Below, piece by piece: positions 9,416 to 17,928 of a stretch of 64,000 nt of DNA (positions are counted from its first letter, which is position 1; each line of letters opens with the position of its first letter). The position numbers were made by a program, and so were the translations under genes. The notes under the pieces are model-generated. The model saw only the letters and a list, made by a program, of their open reading frames with translations. It was not told the DNA's origin and made no database searches. Origin of the DNA: Sphingobacterium sp. ML3W (GTDB lineage Bacteria; Bacteroidota; Bacteroidia; Sphingobacteriales; Sphingobacteriaceae); NCBI RefSeq assembly GCF_000747525.1, contig NZ_CP009278.1, forward strand, positions 124,001 to 188,000. Direction: 5' to 3'.

Positions 9416-9452
9416 AATCAGCTCTTGAAATGTACAATTTCAAGAGCTGATT
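9416..9452. terminator. Terminator between the MFS gene and tRNA-Arg
   Basis: A perfect 16-bp stem (arms 9416-9431 and 9437-9452) with the 5-base loop GTACA. It lies between the convergent MFS gene and tRNA-Arg and can serve both. Confidence 0.75.
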
Positions 9453-9462
9453 ATTCATTAAG

Positions 9463-9534
9463 TAGCCCCGAGCAGAATCGAACTGCTATCTAATGTTTAG
9501 GAAACATCTATTCTATCCGTTGAACTACGGGGCC
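9463..9534 (-). tRNA. tRNA-Arg (anticodon CCT)
   Basis: Read on the minus strand this is a full cloverleaf. The acceptor stem GGCCCCG pairs with CGGGGCT (ending in one G-U pair), the D-stem is GTTC/GAAT, the anticodon stem is GATGT/ACATT around TTCCTAA giving CCT, and the T-arm contains TTCGATTC. The discriminator is A and CCA is not encoded. It decodes AGG. Confidence 0.93.
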
Positions 9535-9625
9535 AAAAGGTTATGCAAATATTTTAAATATATCGCGCAATCCCAAACTTATTTCAAATAAAATATTGAT
9601 AAAAAAAAGGAGAGAAAAAATACTG

Positions 9626-9706
9626 TGGGGGGAGAAGGATTCGAACCTTCGAAACCGAAGTAACGGATTTACAGTCCGTCCCATTTGACCGCTCTGGAAC
9701 CCCCCC
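9626..9706 (-). tRNA. tRNA-Tyr (anticodon GTA)
   Basis: An 81-base class II tRNA with a long variable arm. The acceptor GGGGGGG pairs with TCCCCCC, the anticodon stem-loop is CGGAC-TGTAAAT giving GTA, and the T-arm is GAAGG-TTCGAAT-CCTTC. CCA is not encoded. It is about 90 bases upstream of tRNA-Arg on the same strand, so the two are probably co-transcribed. Confidence 0.93.
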
Positions 9707-9913
9707 AGTATAATTTTGTGAAATATAAGGGCTTAAAATTTATTGAATCTCAATTCCCTTATGGAACGCTACAAAGCGTATCAATTTGTCTGATATATCC
9801 AAAATAATTTTTTCAAAAAAAATATCGATAAAAGTTATTGTTGCAGCAATGTAAAAATAGATTTTAACGATACCTCATTGATAAAATCGATTCGTTTTTA
9901 CCCAATTTTCAGG

Positions 9914-9921
9914 TATCTTTG
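9914..9921 (+). promoter_or_regulatory. Promoter of the peroxiredoxin gene
   Basis: TATCTTTG is an exact minus-7 match. TTCG at 9889-9892 is about 21 bases upstream, a fair minus-33 position. The transcript would start near 9927, giving a leader of about 20 bases. Confidence 0.6.
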
Positions 9922-9946
9922 TATCAACAAAAAAGAAAGATATATT

Positions 9947-10579
9947 ATGAGTTTTACAGGTAAAAGTTTTCCAAGCATCACCGTAGATGCGATCGATTAT
10001 TTAGGTGATAATTTGCAAATAAACATTTTCGAAAAAGCAGTTCAAGAAGGTAAAAAAGTATTATTGTTTTGGTATCCAAAAGATTTCACTTTTGTTTGTC
10101 CAACAGAATTACACGCTTTTCAAGAGGCTTTACCAGAATTCGAAAAACGTAACACAATCGTTATTGGTGCATCATGTGACACGAACGAAGTTCACTTCGC
10201 TTGGTTAAATACTGCAAAAGATAACGGTGGTATCGAAGGTGTAACTTACCCAATTTTAGCGGATACTACACGTAACTTATCTTCTGTATTAGGTATTTTA
10301 GACATTAAAGAAGTAGAGCATCCAGAGTACGGTACTTTAGTTGAAGGTTCTGCAGTTGCTTACAGAGCTACATACTTAATCGACGAAACAGGTCGCGTAT
10401 TCCACGAATCTGTAAACGATATGCCATTAGGTCGTAATGTAAAAGAATACTTACGTTTAATCGACGCTTATGCACACGTTCAGAATTTCGGTGAAGTATG
10501 TCCTGCTAACTGGGAAGAAGGAAAAGAAGCAATGAATGCGACTCGTGACGGTGTAGCTAGCTATTTAGCTGGTAACTAA
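9947..10579 (+). CDS. Peroxiredoxin (AhpC-type 2-Cys)
   Basis: A 210-residue cytoplasmic thiol peroxidase that reduces hydrogen peroxide and alkyl hydroperoxides. The peroxidatic Cys51 lies in DFTFVCPTE and the resolving Cys185 in GEVCPANW, the pattern of typical 2-Cys AhpC proteins; a conserved Arg follows in AYRATYLID. The ATG at 9947 is preferred over an in-frame TTG 23 codons upstream, which would precede the promoter. The codon use is strikingly regular and ACA/TTA/GGT-rich, as in highly expressed genes. A thioredoxin and a DUF6952 gene follow and probably act as its electron donor and accessory, although a hairpin separates them. Confidence 0.93.
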   Translation: MSFTGKSFPSITVDAIDYLGDNLQINIFEKAVQEGKKVLLFWYPKDFTFVCPTELHAFQEALPEFEKRNTIVIGASCDTNEVHFAWLNTAKDNGGIEGVTYPILADTTRNLSSVLGILDIKEVEHPEYGTLVEGSAVAYRATYLIDETGRVFHESVNDMPLGRNVKEYLRLIDAYAHVQNFGEVCPANWEEGKEAMNATRDGVASYLAGN

Positions 10580-10590
10580 AACAATACTTA

Positions 10591-10640
10591 AAGACTTGCA
10601 CAAGTCTTTAACAAAGGGGATAGTCCTTATCCCCTTTGTT
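10591..10640 (+). terminator. Double hairpin after the peroxiredoxin gene
   Basis: A small hairpin (AAGACTTG/CAAGTCTT, 10591-10606) is followed by a stronger one (arms 10610-10622 and 10628-10640, core AAAGGGGATA/TATCCCCTTT) running into T-rich sequence. It may terminate or only attenuate, because no convincing promoter precedes the thioredoxin gene. Confidence 0.65.
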
Positions 10641-10674
10641 TATTCATCTTTCTCAATACATAAACATAATAATC

Positions 10675-10989
10675 ATGGTACAAGAATTAGAAAACGATAA
10701 TTTACAAGAAATTGTAAACAGCAATGATATAGTAATGGTTCAATATGCGGCTACTTGGTGTGGTAACTGTAAAATTATGAAACCAAAATTCAAAAAATTG
10801 GCAACAGAAAATGAAAATGTAACTTTCGTAATCGCTGATGCCGAGAAATTTCCAGAGTCTAGAAAATTAGCAAACGTAAATAACTTACCTACTTTTGCGG
10901 CTTTCAAAAATGGTAAATTAGTAAATCAAGTACAAACAAATAAATTTGACGCCTTAATCGACTTATTCAATGAAGCTTCCAGTAATTAA
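10675..10989 (+). CDS. Thioredoxin family protein
   Basis: A 104-residue thioredoxin-fold protein without a signal peptide. The active site is ATWCGNCKIM (Cys29 and Cys32, CGNC rather than the usual CGPC) and the cis-proline loop is NNLPTFAAF. The ATG at 10675 is chosen over an in-frame start 13 codons upstream that would lie in the terminator region. Its position between a peroxiredoxin and a DUF6952 gene suggests that it reduces the peroxiredoxin. It overlaps the next gene by 20 bases, indicating tight co-expression. Confidence 0.9.
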   Translation: MVQELENDNLQEIVNSNDIVMVQYAATWCGNCKIMKPKFKKLATENENVTFVIADAEKFPESRKLANVNNLPTFAAFKNGKLVNQVQTNKFDALIDLFNEASSN

Positions 10990-11224
10990 ACATATCACAG
11001 AATTTATCGAGCAAAACGATGTTGACTATGTATTAGAAACTATTGAGACATTAGAATCTTTAGTTGAAGCGCCTTTAAAAGATGAAGAACTTGATGTAAT
11101 AGGTGAGTTAATCTCTAATCTTTATGGTGCAGTTGAGGTCGATAAATTGGTCAAAGAAGGAAATAGCAAGAAAGACGCAATGAACATGTTTATGAAGCGT
11201 GTGCTAGGTTCAATCGATAAATAA
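10970..11224 (+). CDS. DUF6952-like small protein
   Basis: An 84-residue acidic, mostly helical protein with no cysteines and no membrane segment. I place it in the DUF6952 family, small proteins found beside thioredoxin and peroxiredoxin genes in Bacteroidota; this rests on recognition, not a search. Its ATG lies inside the last codons of the thioredoxin gene (20-base overlap), which implies translational coupling. The conserved-looking block is VIGELISNLYGAVEVDKLV. The function is unknown; a structural or adaptor role in the peroxide-reduction unit is a guess from context. Confidence 0.7.
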   Translation: MKLPVIKHITEFIEQNDVDYVLETIETLESLVEAPLKDEELDVIGELISNLYGAVEVDKLVKEGNSKKDAMNMFMKRVLGSIDK

Positions 11225-11355
11225 TTTTTATTTTAGCATTTAGTCTATCTAAGTTTCTGCAATAAGGCCCTCATTTTTAGTGTGAAAATGTTTATAAGCC
11301 TATTTTTGTGGAAAACTTGTTTTAAATTAATGCTAAACTGCAATAAAGATTATAC

Positions 11356-11487
11356 TATCTTTAGCGGTAATAAAGGTTACCACTTAAAGAATTTGCTATC
11401 CCCAAAAACAAACTAAAAGGATAGATTTTAAGAAAATATTTTAATTGTTAGAAACGGAAATTCTCCCCACGGAATTTCCGTTTTTTA
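11356..11487 (+). ncRNA. Possible small RNA or terminated leader
   Basis: TATCTTTA at 11356-11363 is one base off TAnnTTTG. A clear terminator (AAACGGAAATTC at 11452-11463, GAATTTCCGTTT at 11472-11483, then a T-rich tail) follows about 90 bases later with no open frame between. A transcript of about 115 bases would result. Alternatively, the hairpin ends the 3' UTR of the peroxiredoxin-thioredoxin unit. No minus-33 element is evident, so confidence is low. Confidence 0.3.
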
Positions 11488-11517
11488 TTTAATCACAGAA
11501 TTAATTACCTTTAATCT

Positions 11518-13974
11518 ATGCTAAAATCAATTCTATTTACCAACGTACTAATATGCTGGGTATTTCTTCATCATGCCCATGCTCAAAAAGCAACAACAAG
11601 TTGGAATAGTGCGCTAATCAAATCCAAGTTAGAAAAATTAGAAGTCTTAGGTTCGGTCTTGTATTTTGCGGCCCATCCAGATGATGAAAACACCAAATTA
11701 ATCGCATGGCTAGCCCAAGAAAAACACCTCAGGACGGGTTATCTATCGCTCACTAGGGGCGATGGTGGACAAAACTTAATTGGTACAGAGCAGGGAATTG
11801 AACTTGGCCTCATCCGAACACAAGAGCTTCTAGCTGCACGAAAAATCGATCTGGGCGAGCAATTTTTTACCTCAGCATTTGATTTTGGGTTTTCTAAGAC
11901 TTCTGAAGAAACATTTAATTTTTGGGATAAAGAGCAGGTTTTGAGAGAAGCTGTTTGGATCATTAGAAAATTCCGTCCCGATGTAATCATTACGCGATTT
12001 CCGCCAGATTCAAGAGGTGGACATGGCCATCATCAAGCTTCGGCTATCCTAGCCAAGGAAGCATTTCTTGCAGCGGCAGACCCAACAAGATTTCCAGAAC
12101 AACTCAAGCTTGTAAAACCTTGGCAAGCGACTCGGTTGCTATGGAACACCTATAATTTCAGTAGCCTGAATACTATAAACGATAGTCAGATGCAAATTGA
12201 AATTGGGCAATATAACCCCTTGATTGGCAAATCTTACGGCGAAATATCAGCAGAAAGTCGCTCCTCGCACAAAAGTCAAGGATTCGGAAGTGCTGCTCAA
12301 GTTGGAAAAGCGCAAGAATATTTTGAATTTGTAGCCGGTAAACCTGCTAAAAAAGATATTTTCGAAGATATAGACCAAACTTGGTCAAGAATAACGGATG
12401 GGAGAACTATCAGTCAAAAAATAAAAGAGATTAATGCGGATTATCGGGTCGACTCTCCCGATAAATCAATTCCTAAGCTGTTCGAAGTTTTGGAATTGGT
12501 CGATAAAATTGACAATCCATATTGGAAAGAACAAAAAACAAATGAGATCAAAGACTTAATACTCGCTTGTGCTGGTATTAGAATCGAAAGTATAGCAGAT
12601 TCTCCGCATTACTCCAATGGCGACGCTATAAAAGTAACAAATGAGATTATTATCAGGACAGATGCTACTCCAATACAACTTACTGCAATAAATGGACAGA
12701 ACATTAGCCAGTCTTTGGAAAGTAATACCTTGATGAGTTTTCAAAGTACCTTTCCAGCGGTGTCTACCACGCAGCCCTATTGGTTAAATGCGCCTAGTAG
12801 CATCGGTCGTTTCCACTTCTCTGATTTTAACAAAACTGGAGAACCTGAAAATCCAGATTATCCATCGGTAACATTTGGTTTAATTATACATGGAAGGGCC
12901 TTTAGCTATACCAAACCGATACAATATAAATATACCGATCCTGTTAGGGGTGAAATCTATAATCCGATTGCCATTTCTCCCGCAATAACCGCATCGTTAG
13001 ATCAATATGTAGTGCTAAGCCAAAACAATAAAGCACAACAAATAACGCTAACTTTTACAAATCAAAGCAATACAAAAGATAGAACGGAAACTGTCAAGCC
13101 AATTATCAATGGGAATTGGCAAATTTCACCAGGTGATCTAGAATTAAAATTTACTGAAAGCACAGCACAAATAAGTAAGGAAATCACCATACAAGCGCTG
13201 TCAAAAGAGACCCGATTAGACACTCTATCATTTATTTTTGGTAGCACTAATGAAAAGGTCAAAATCAACCGTGAGATTCATTATGAGCATATTCCAACCA
13301 TTACCTGGTTTCCAGATTTAACAATAAAAGTAAGCAACCTACAATTGGATGTACCGATTAAAAAAATTGGTTACTTAGTAGGAGCTGGAGACCTTATCCC
13401 TGAATCGCTAAAGGCAATAGGGATATCGGTAGACTTATTGACCGAAGCGCAAATCCTGCATCAAAATCTATCACAATATGACGCAATCATTGTAGGAATA
13501 AGAGCTTTCAATGTATTGAAAGCTATGCAAAAGATAAGCCCCAAGATTCTTGAATATGTTAAAAATGGAGGTACGGTCTTGGAGCAGTACAATGTGAACA
13601 ATAAATTGCTGTCGAATCAATTTGGTCCCTATCCGTTCAGAATCGGGAATAGTAGGGTGACGGATGAATTGGCAGAAGTACATTTTGACGAACAAAACCC
13701 TGTTTTCAATTACCCTAATAAGATTGTGAAAGCAGATTTTGATCACTGGGTACAGGAAAGAGGTTTATATTTTGCCGAAGATATCGATAGCCATTACCAA
13801 ACACCGATAAAGTTACAAGACAAAGATGAACCGCTACACAAGGGATCGCTCTTGATTACTAACTATGGAAGTGGTAGATTTGTCTATACATCATTGTCAT
13901 TTTTCAGACAATTGCCTGCTGGAGTTCCCGGAGCTTACAGATTATTTGTAAATTTGTTATCAAAATCAAAATAA
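11518..13974 (+). CDS. Secreted PIG-L family N-deacetylase with Ig-like and amidotransferase-like domains
   Basis: An 818-residue protein with a signal peptide ending near HHAHAQ. The PIG-L/LmbE domain (about residues 35-260) has the metal-binding AHPDDENTKL and the second motif GGHGHHQAS. LmbE-like enzymes remove acetyl groups from N-acetylglucosamine-type sugars. The middle (about 360-600) is beta-rich and Ig-like. The last 200 residues (KKIGYLVGAGDLIPESLKAIG onward, with YDAIIVGIRAF and a terminal GRFVYTSLSFFRQL) resemble the class I glutamine-amidotransferase-like/ThuA fold without an obvious catalytic cysteine. A symporter gene lies shortly downstream, so it may process a substrate that is then imported. 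The exact substrate is unknown. Confidence 0.87.
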   Translation: MLKSILFTNVLICWVFLHHAHAQKATTSWNSALIKSKLEKLEVLGSVLYFAAHPDDENTKLIAWLAQEKHLRTGYLSLTRGDGGQNLIGTEQGIELGLIRTQELLAARKIDLGEQFFTSAFDFGFSKTSEETFNFWDKEQVLREAVWIIRKFRPDVIITRFPPDSRGGHGHHQASAILAKEAFLAAADPTRFPEQLKLVKPWQATRLLWNTYNFSSLNTINDSQMQIEIGQYNPLIGKSYGEISAESRSSHKSQGFGSAAQVGKAQEYFEFVAGKPAKKDIFEDIDQTWSRITDGRTISQKIKEINADYRVDSPDKSIPKLFEVLELVDKIDNPYWKEQKTNEIKDLILACAGIRIESIADSPHYSNGDAIKVTNEIIIRTDATPIQLTAINGQNISQSLESNTLMSFQSTFPAVSTTQPYWLNAPSSIGRFHFSDFNKTGEPENPDYPSVTFGLIIHGRAFSYTKPIQYKYTDPVRGEIYNPIAISPAITASLDQYVVLSQNNKAQQITLTFTNQSNTKDRTETVKPIINGNWQISPGDLELKFTESTAQISKEITIQALSKETRLDTLSFIFGSTNEKVKINREIHYEHIPTITWFPDLTIKVSNLQLDVPIKKIGYLVGAGDLIPESLKAIGISVDLLTEAQILHQNLSQYDAIIVGIRAFNVLKAMQKISPKILEYVKNGGTVLEQYNVNNKLLSNQFGPYPFRIGNSRVTDELAEVHFDEQNPVFNYPNKIVKADFDHWVQERGLYFAEDIDSHYQTPIKLQDKDEPLHKGSLLITNYGSGRFVYTSLSFFRQLPAGVPGAYRLFVNLLSKSK

Positions 13975-13987
13975 AACATACAATACA

Positions 13988-14188
13988 ATGGAAAATCAAG
14001 TTGAAAACAACACATGTGCACCAAGTCCAAAAGGATTAATCGTATTAATCGGTGTCATATTTGGAGCTTTAATTTCATTCACTGCAAACGAAACTTTTTT
14101 AAGTATTATAGGTGGGGCTGTAGTTGGTTTAGTTATTGCCATTCTCTTCAATAACTTCTTTTATGCTCAAAGACCAAGTGACAGATAG
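13988..14188 (+). CDS. Small two-helix membrane protein
   Basis: A 66-residue protein. A polar N-terminus (MENQVENNTCAPSPK) is followed by two hydrophobic helices (about residues 18-35 and 40-58, containing the small-residue pattern IGGAVVGLVIAILF) and a short basic tail. It starts 13 bases after the PIG-L stop and overlaps the next small gene by 26 bases, so it belongs to the same operon as the deacetylase and the symporter. I do not recognise a family. A helper or stabilising role for the symporter is possible but only inferred from position. Confidence 0.65.
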   Translation: MENQVENNTCAPSPKGLIVLIGVIFGALISFTANETFLSIIGGAVVGLVIAILFNNFFYAQRPSDR

Positions 14189-14297
14189 GAGCAATACGTT
14201 TATATCGACCAAATGGAAACGCTATTATAGCCTAGTTGCTTGTAGTCTTTTTCTGGTCATACTATTACTCTATCTATTCACGAAATATTTTTCATGA
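14163..14297 (+). CDS. 44-residue single-pass membrane protein
   Basis: A short frame (ATG at 14163, TGA at 14295-14297) encodes a polar N-terminus ending in KWKRYY, then one hydrophobic helix (SLVACSLFLVILLLYLF) and a short KYFS tail. The positive charges before the helix predict an N-in orientation. The start lies inside the preceding 66-residue gene, and the stop overlaps the symporter start as ATGA. This double overlap is the arrangement of translationally coupled genes and fills exactly the gap between its neighbours, the best evidence that it is real. No family is recognised. Confidence 0.55.
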   Translation: MLKDQVTDRSNTFISTKWKRYYSLVACSLFLVILLLYLFTKYFS

Positions 14298-15994
14298 GTA
14301 CGATTGATTGGATAGTTCTCATTCTGACACTTTTGACCATCGTGCTGTATGGCATGTACAAGAGTCGAGGAATCAAAAATATTGATGGGTATCTTCTTGG
14401 CAACCAATCTTTGCCCTGGTACCACGTTGGACTTTCGGTGATGGCCACTCAGGCGAGCGCCATCACCTTTCTTTCTGCTCCTGGGCTTGCATATAGTTCG
14501 GGAATGAGCTTTGTCCAATTTTACTTCGGTCTACCATTGGCCATGATTGTGCTTTGTATCACTTTCGTACCTATCTTTCATAAACTTCGCGTATTTACGG
14601 CTTACGAATTCTTAGAAAAACGCTTTGATATTCGAACCCGAGGGTTGACTGCTTTGCTATTTCTGATTCAGCGTGGTATTTCAACAGGTATCAGTATTTT
14701 TGCTCCTGCACTTATTATCGCAAGCATTTTGCACGTTAATTTATCATTAACAACAATATTGATTGGAAGTATTGTCGTGATGTATACGACATATGGTGGA
14801 ACAAAAGCGGTTTCCCATACACAAATGCTTCAAATGAGCATCATATTTGGAGCGCTATTGGTGGCTGGTATACTTGTCGTAAAACTATTGCCAAGCGATA
14901 TTGGTCTATTTAAAGCGCTTCATATTGCCGGAAAATCGGGTAAGACCAATGCCATAGATTTTACATTTGATCTGAATAATCAATATACTGTGTGGACAGG
15001 GATCATTGGTGGTTTTTTCTTACAACTTTCGTATTTCGGAACAGATCAAAGCCAGGTAGGTCGTTACTTAACAGGCTCATCGATAAAAGAAAGTAGAATT
15101 GGCTTATTAATGAATGGTCTGCTGAAAATACCCATGCAGTTCTGCATCTTGCTTATCGGAGTGCTTGTTTTTGTCTATTATCAATACCATACGCCTCCCA
15201 TATTCTTTAACCAAGTAGAGATAGATAAGTTAAAGCAAAGTGAATACAGCAGCTCATATCGTGCTCTAGAAGAAAAACAAGTTGCAATAAGTAATGAAAA
15301 AAGGGTTACTATCGATCGTTTGACAACAGCTATTGACCGGGATGACCAGTCTGCAATAGATGAAGCAAGAACAGCACTCCAACAGTCAAATGAAAACTTT
15401 GATGATATTCGCACTGAGGTAGTCGATTTAATCAAGAAAAACAATCCTACTGCAGAGACCAACGATAATAACTATATATTCCTATCCTTTGTCACCAACA
15501 CCTTCCCCAAGGGCTTAATTGGCTTGCTTATCGCAGTCATCTTTCTTGCCTCCATGGGTTCAACAGCCAGTGCAATCAATTCATTGGCGTCCACCAGTAC
15601 TGTTGACATTTACAAAAGATTTATCAATAAACAATCTACAGAACATCAGGATCTCTTTTGGTCCCGTATGTTTACTTTGTTTTGGGGAGTATTCTCCATT
15701 GCTGTGGCGCTATATGCCAGCAAGCTCGGCAATCTTCTCGAAGCGGTCAATATATTGGGCTCTTTATTTTATGGTACTATACTCGGTATTTTTATTGTTG
15801 CTTTTTACATGAAAAGGGTAGGAGGAAGAGCCGTATTTTATGCGGCAATTCTATCTGAAGTCATCGTTTTTACCATTTGGAAGATGGATGTTATTGCCTT
15901 TTTATGGTTGAATGTGATTGGATGTCTCTCGGTGATGCTCTTGGCATACGTAGCCGCAACAATGGACCGTAAAAAAAGCTACCCAATCGGATAG
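14294..15994 (+). CDS. Sodium:solute symporter (SSS family)
   Basis: A 566-residue inner-membrane transporter of the SSS/SLC5 family with about 13 helices. It has the N-terminal DGYLLGNQSLPWYHVGLSVMATQASAITFLSAPG segment typical of the family and a later SMGSTASAINSLASTSTVDIYKRF sodium-site region. A polar, coiled-coil-like insert of about 95 residues (roughly 303-397) interrupts the helices; such inserts occur in Bacteroidota SSS proteins. Its start overlaps the 44-residue gene, which links it to the secreted PIG-L deacetylase and suggests uptake of a deacetylated sugar or related sodium-coupled substrate. The substrate is not deducible from sequence. Confidence 0.87.
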   Translation: MSTIDWIVLILTLLTIVLYGMYKSRGIKNIDGYLLGNQSLPWYHVGLSVMATQASAITFLSAPGLAYSSGMSFVQFYFGLPLAMIVLCITFVPIFHKLRVFTAYEFLEKRFDIRTRGLTALLFLIQRGISTGISIFAPALIIASILHVNLSLTTILIGSIVVMYTTYGGTKAVSHTQMLQMSIIFGALLVAGILVVKLLPSDIGLFKALHIAGKSGKTNAIDFTFDLNNQYTVWTGIIGGFFLQLSYFGTDQSQVGRYLTGSSIKESRIGLLMNGLLKIPMQFCILLIGVLVFVYYQYHTPPIFFNQVEIDKLKQSEYSSSYRALEEKQVAISNEKRVTIDRLTTAIDRDDQSAIDEARTALQQSNENFDDIRTEVVDLIKKNNPTAETNDNNYIFLSFVTNTFPKGLIGLLIAVIFLASMGSTASAINSLASTSTVDIYKRFINKQSTEHQDLFWSRMFTLFWGVFSIAVALYASKLGNLLEAVNILGSLFYGTILGIFIVAFYMKRVGGRAVFYAAILSEVIVFTIWKMDVIAFLWLNVIGCLSVMLLAYVAATMDRKKSYPIG

Positions 15995-15995
15995 C

Positions 15996-16871
15996 TTAAT
16001 ACTTTTGATATAAATTGTATAGGACACTTTTGTCGTATACGCTGAGTTCGGGACTTACATCATTGACGATAAACTTCCTTTTAAAAGCTACAATTGCAGC
16101 CTTCAAATTCCTCGTATCGTATCCAATAATTTTTAGAGCATCTATCGGATTGAAATTGTCTGGAGCGGATACCAGTTCACTCGGATTGTACCACAACCCA
16201 AAACCCCTATCTGCCAATCTTTTCCAAGGAAAATAAACGCTTGGATCATTTTTTCTGGCCGGAGCAATATCAGCATGGCCAATGAAATTAGAAGAGGGAA
16301 TGCCATAATTTGATTTCAAAGTATCTAAAACTTGTATCAATGCTTCAATTTGGGCATCGGGAAAAGTTTCTTTCCCATTATTATCTAATTCGATTCCGAT
16401 AGAAATCGAATTCATATCAGTGATACTACCCCATTTAGAAAGACCCGCATGCCATCCTCTCACATAATCATTCAGCATCTGAACAATTATACCATCGCGA
16501 CTAATAACATAATGAGCGCTTACTTTTGTATGCTCAACCTGAAATGTTCTTATTGTTTGATTAAGACTATTTTGGGCCGTATGATGAATAATGACATAGT
16601 TGGGTTTACGAATATCATAATGAATGGCTGTTTCTTGTCGCACATCATTATGAAGACCAGCCTTTTCCAATGTCCATACTTTGTGTTCACCTAAACTCAG
16701 TTTAGGAATCGTATCATGTACGACTACCGTCTTGATAACCGTATCTAATTTAACGGATACAATTGGAGCCACAAGTACCTTCTTGGCCATACTTGACTTG
16801 CTCTTGCAACCGATAACGGCTACAGCAAAACAAAATATGGTCAGAAAGGCAATTTTATTTTTAAAAAGCAT
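15996..16871 (-). CDS. Lipoprotein N-acetylmuramoyl-L-alanine amidase (Amidase_2)
   Basis: A 291-residue zinc amidase that cleaves the lactyl-amide bond between MurNAc and the peptide stem. A lipobox ends in VIGC at residue 22, so it should be membrane-anchored in the periplasm or outer membrane. The catalytic domain shows NYVIIHHTAQNS (first zinc His), SISIGIELDNNG, and FIGHADIAPARKNDPSVYFPW (second zinc His and the Asp/Lys region). The C-terminal 60 residues contain a small helical segment like a peptidoglycan-binding repeat. It starts within the stop of the DUF3078 gene (TAATG). It is convergent with the symporter, with one base between the two genes. Confidence 0.9.
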   Translation of the reverse strand: MLFKNKIAFLTIFCFAVAVIGCKSKSSMAKKVLVAPIVSVKLDTVIKTVVVHDTIPKLSLGEHKVWTLEKAGLHNDVRQETAIHYDIRKPNYVIIHHTAQNSLNQTIRTFQVEHTKVSAHYVISRDGIIVQMLNDYVRGWHAGLSKWGSITDMNSISIGIELDNNGKETFPDAQIEALIQVLDTLKSNYGIPSSNFIGHADIAPARKNDPSVYFPWKRLADRGFGLWYNPSELVSAPDNFNPIDALKIIGYDTRNLKAAIVAFKRKFIVNDVSPELSVYDKSVLYNLYQKY

Positions 16872-17899
16872 TATCGAGGGAGGTTAAAAACTAATCCCAA
16901 CGCTAATGTTTCACTTAATTGAACTCTTGAGATAATATCCGAATCGTATATCAAAACTCCATTCAAGTTCACATTAATAGCTCTTGATACCTTAGCCGTA
17001 ACCGTTACATCCAGACGATGAGATGGATCATTCAATTTCTTATAATTTGCAAATAAATTATAACGTGCTTTTACGTTCAATTTATCCGTGAAATTTTTAT
17101 CCATATTTCCAGTTATCTGAAAAGCGAGGTCATTTTTGAACATCTTTCCTCCTTCAACTCCAAAGCGTTCTTGATCATTTTCAATTGGATCACGATCAGG
17201 GTATCTTTGACTGTATTGTTCAACAGTTAAGGGTTTGATACGATTATCTAAAATAAGAGTCTGTCTGGCCGTCCCCGTACCAAAACGAATAGAATAAGAA
17301 TTACTTGGCTTATACTCAAAACCCAGCGATTCGGTTATATAAGCTGGCGCCATAAAAGCGTTCTCTATATAATCGATCGTATCTTTTCCATCCTTTGTCG
17401 TATACTTAAATCCATCATCAAATTGCGATTCAAATGTTAAAGAGGTATACAGGGCCCATTTAGGAGACAATTTATAAGACAGCTTATTGTCCCAAAAGAT
17501 ACGGTCATTATTTTTCTTCGCAATTTGACTTTTATTTTTAATCTTACCATATCTCAAATCCACTTCAGTAACAAAGTTGAAATTATCTCTGGTATAATCC
17601 GATTTATGATTTGCAATTAATCCAACTGCGGTAGAACCAACTCCTCCTCCTTTCCAGTCATCATTGAAAGCAGCTTGATTAATATTGATCCCAAATCTTG
17701 TCCAATGTTTCCAATAATCTACTTGCAATTCTAATTTAGGAACTATTGGTCTAATATTTTTTAAGGAGATATTTTCTTGTTTATTCTCCGAAATAACTGA
17801 ATCAGGCTTTACTCTAAGGTCTTTCAAATTAACCTGAGCATGGACCGTGCCACACGATAAGCCAAGAATTAATAAGGCAAATAAGGATTGTAACTTCAT
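16871..17899 (-). CDS. DUF3078 outer-membrane-type protein
   Basis: A 342-residue protein with a signal peptide (cleavage near VHAQ). It contains the DUF3078 hallmark FGININQAAFNDDWKGGGVGS. The rest is made of alternating amphipathic strands (RYGKIKN, FDDGFKYTTKDG, YSIRFGTGTARQTLIL) and ends in an aromatic-poor strand LALGLVFNLPR, as expected of an outer-membrane beta-barrel. The function is unknown in the family. It is coupled to the amidase by a one-base overlap, hinting at a shared envelope role. Confidence 0.85.
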   Translation of the reverse strand: MKLQSLFALLILGLSCGTVHAQVNLKDLRVKPDSVISENKQENISLKNIRPIVPKLELQVDYWKHWTRFGININQAAFNDDWKGGGVGSTAVGLIANHKSDYTRDNFNFVTEVDLRYGKIKNKSQIAKKNNDRIFWDNKLSYKLSPKWALYTSLTFESQFDDGFKYTTKDGKDTIDYIENAFMAPAYITESLGFEYKPSNSYSIRFGTGTARQTLILDNRIKPLTVEQYSQRYPDRDPIENDQERFGVEGGKMFKNDLAFQITGNMDKNFTDKLNVKARYNLFANYKKLNDPSHRLDVTVTAKVSRAINVNLNGVLIYDSDIISRVQLSETLALGLVFNLPR

Positions 17900-17928
17900 A
17901 ACAAGCGACGCTTTTTCTTTTCTTAAAT

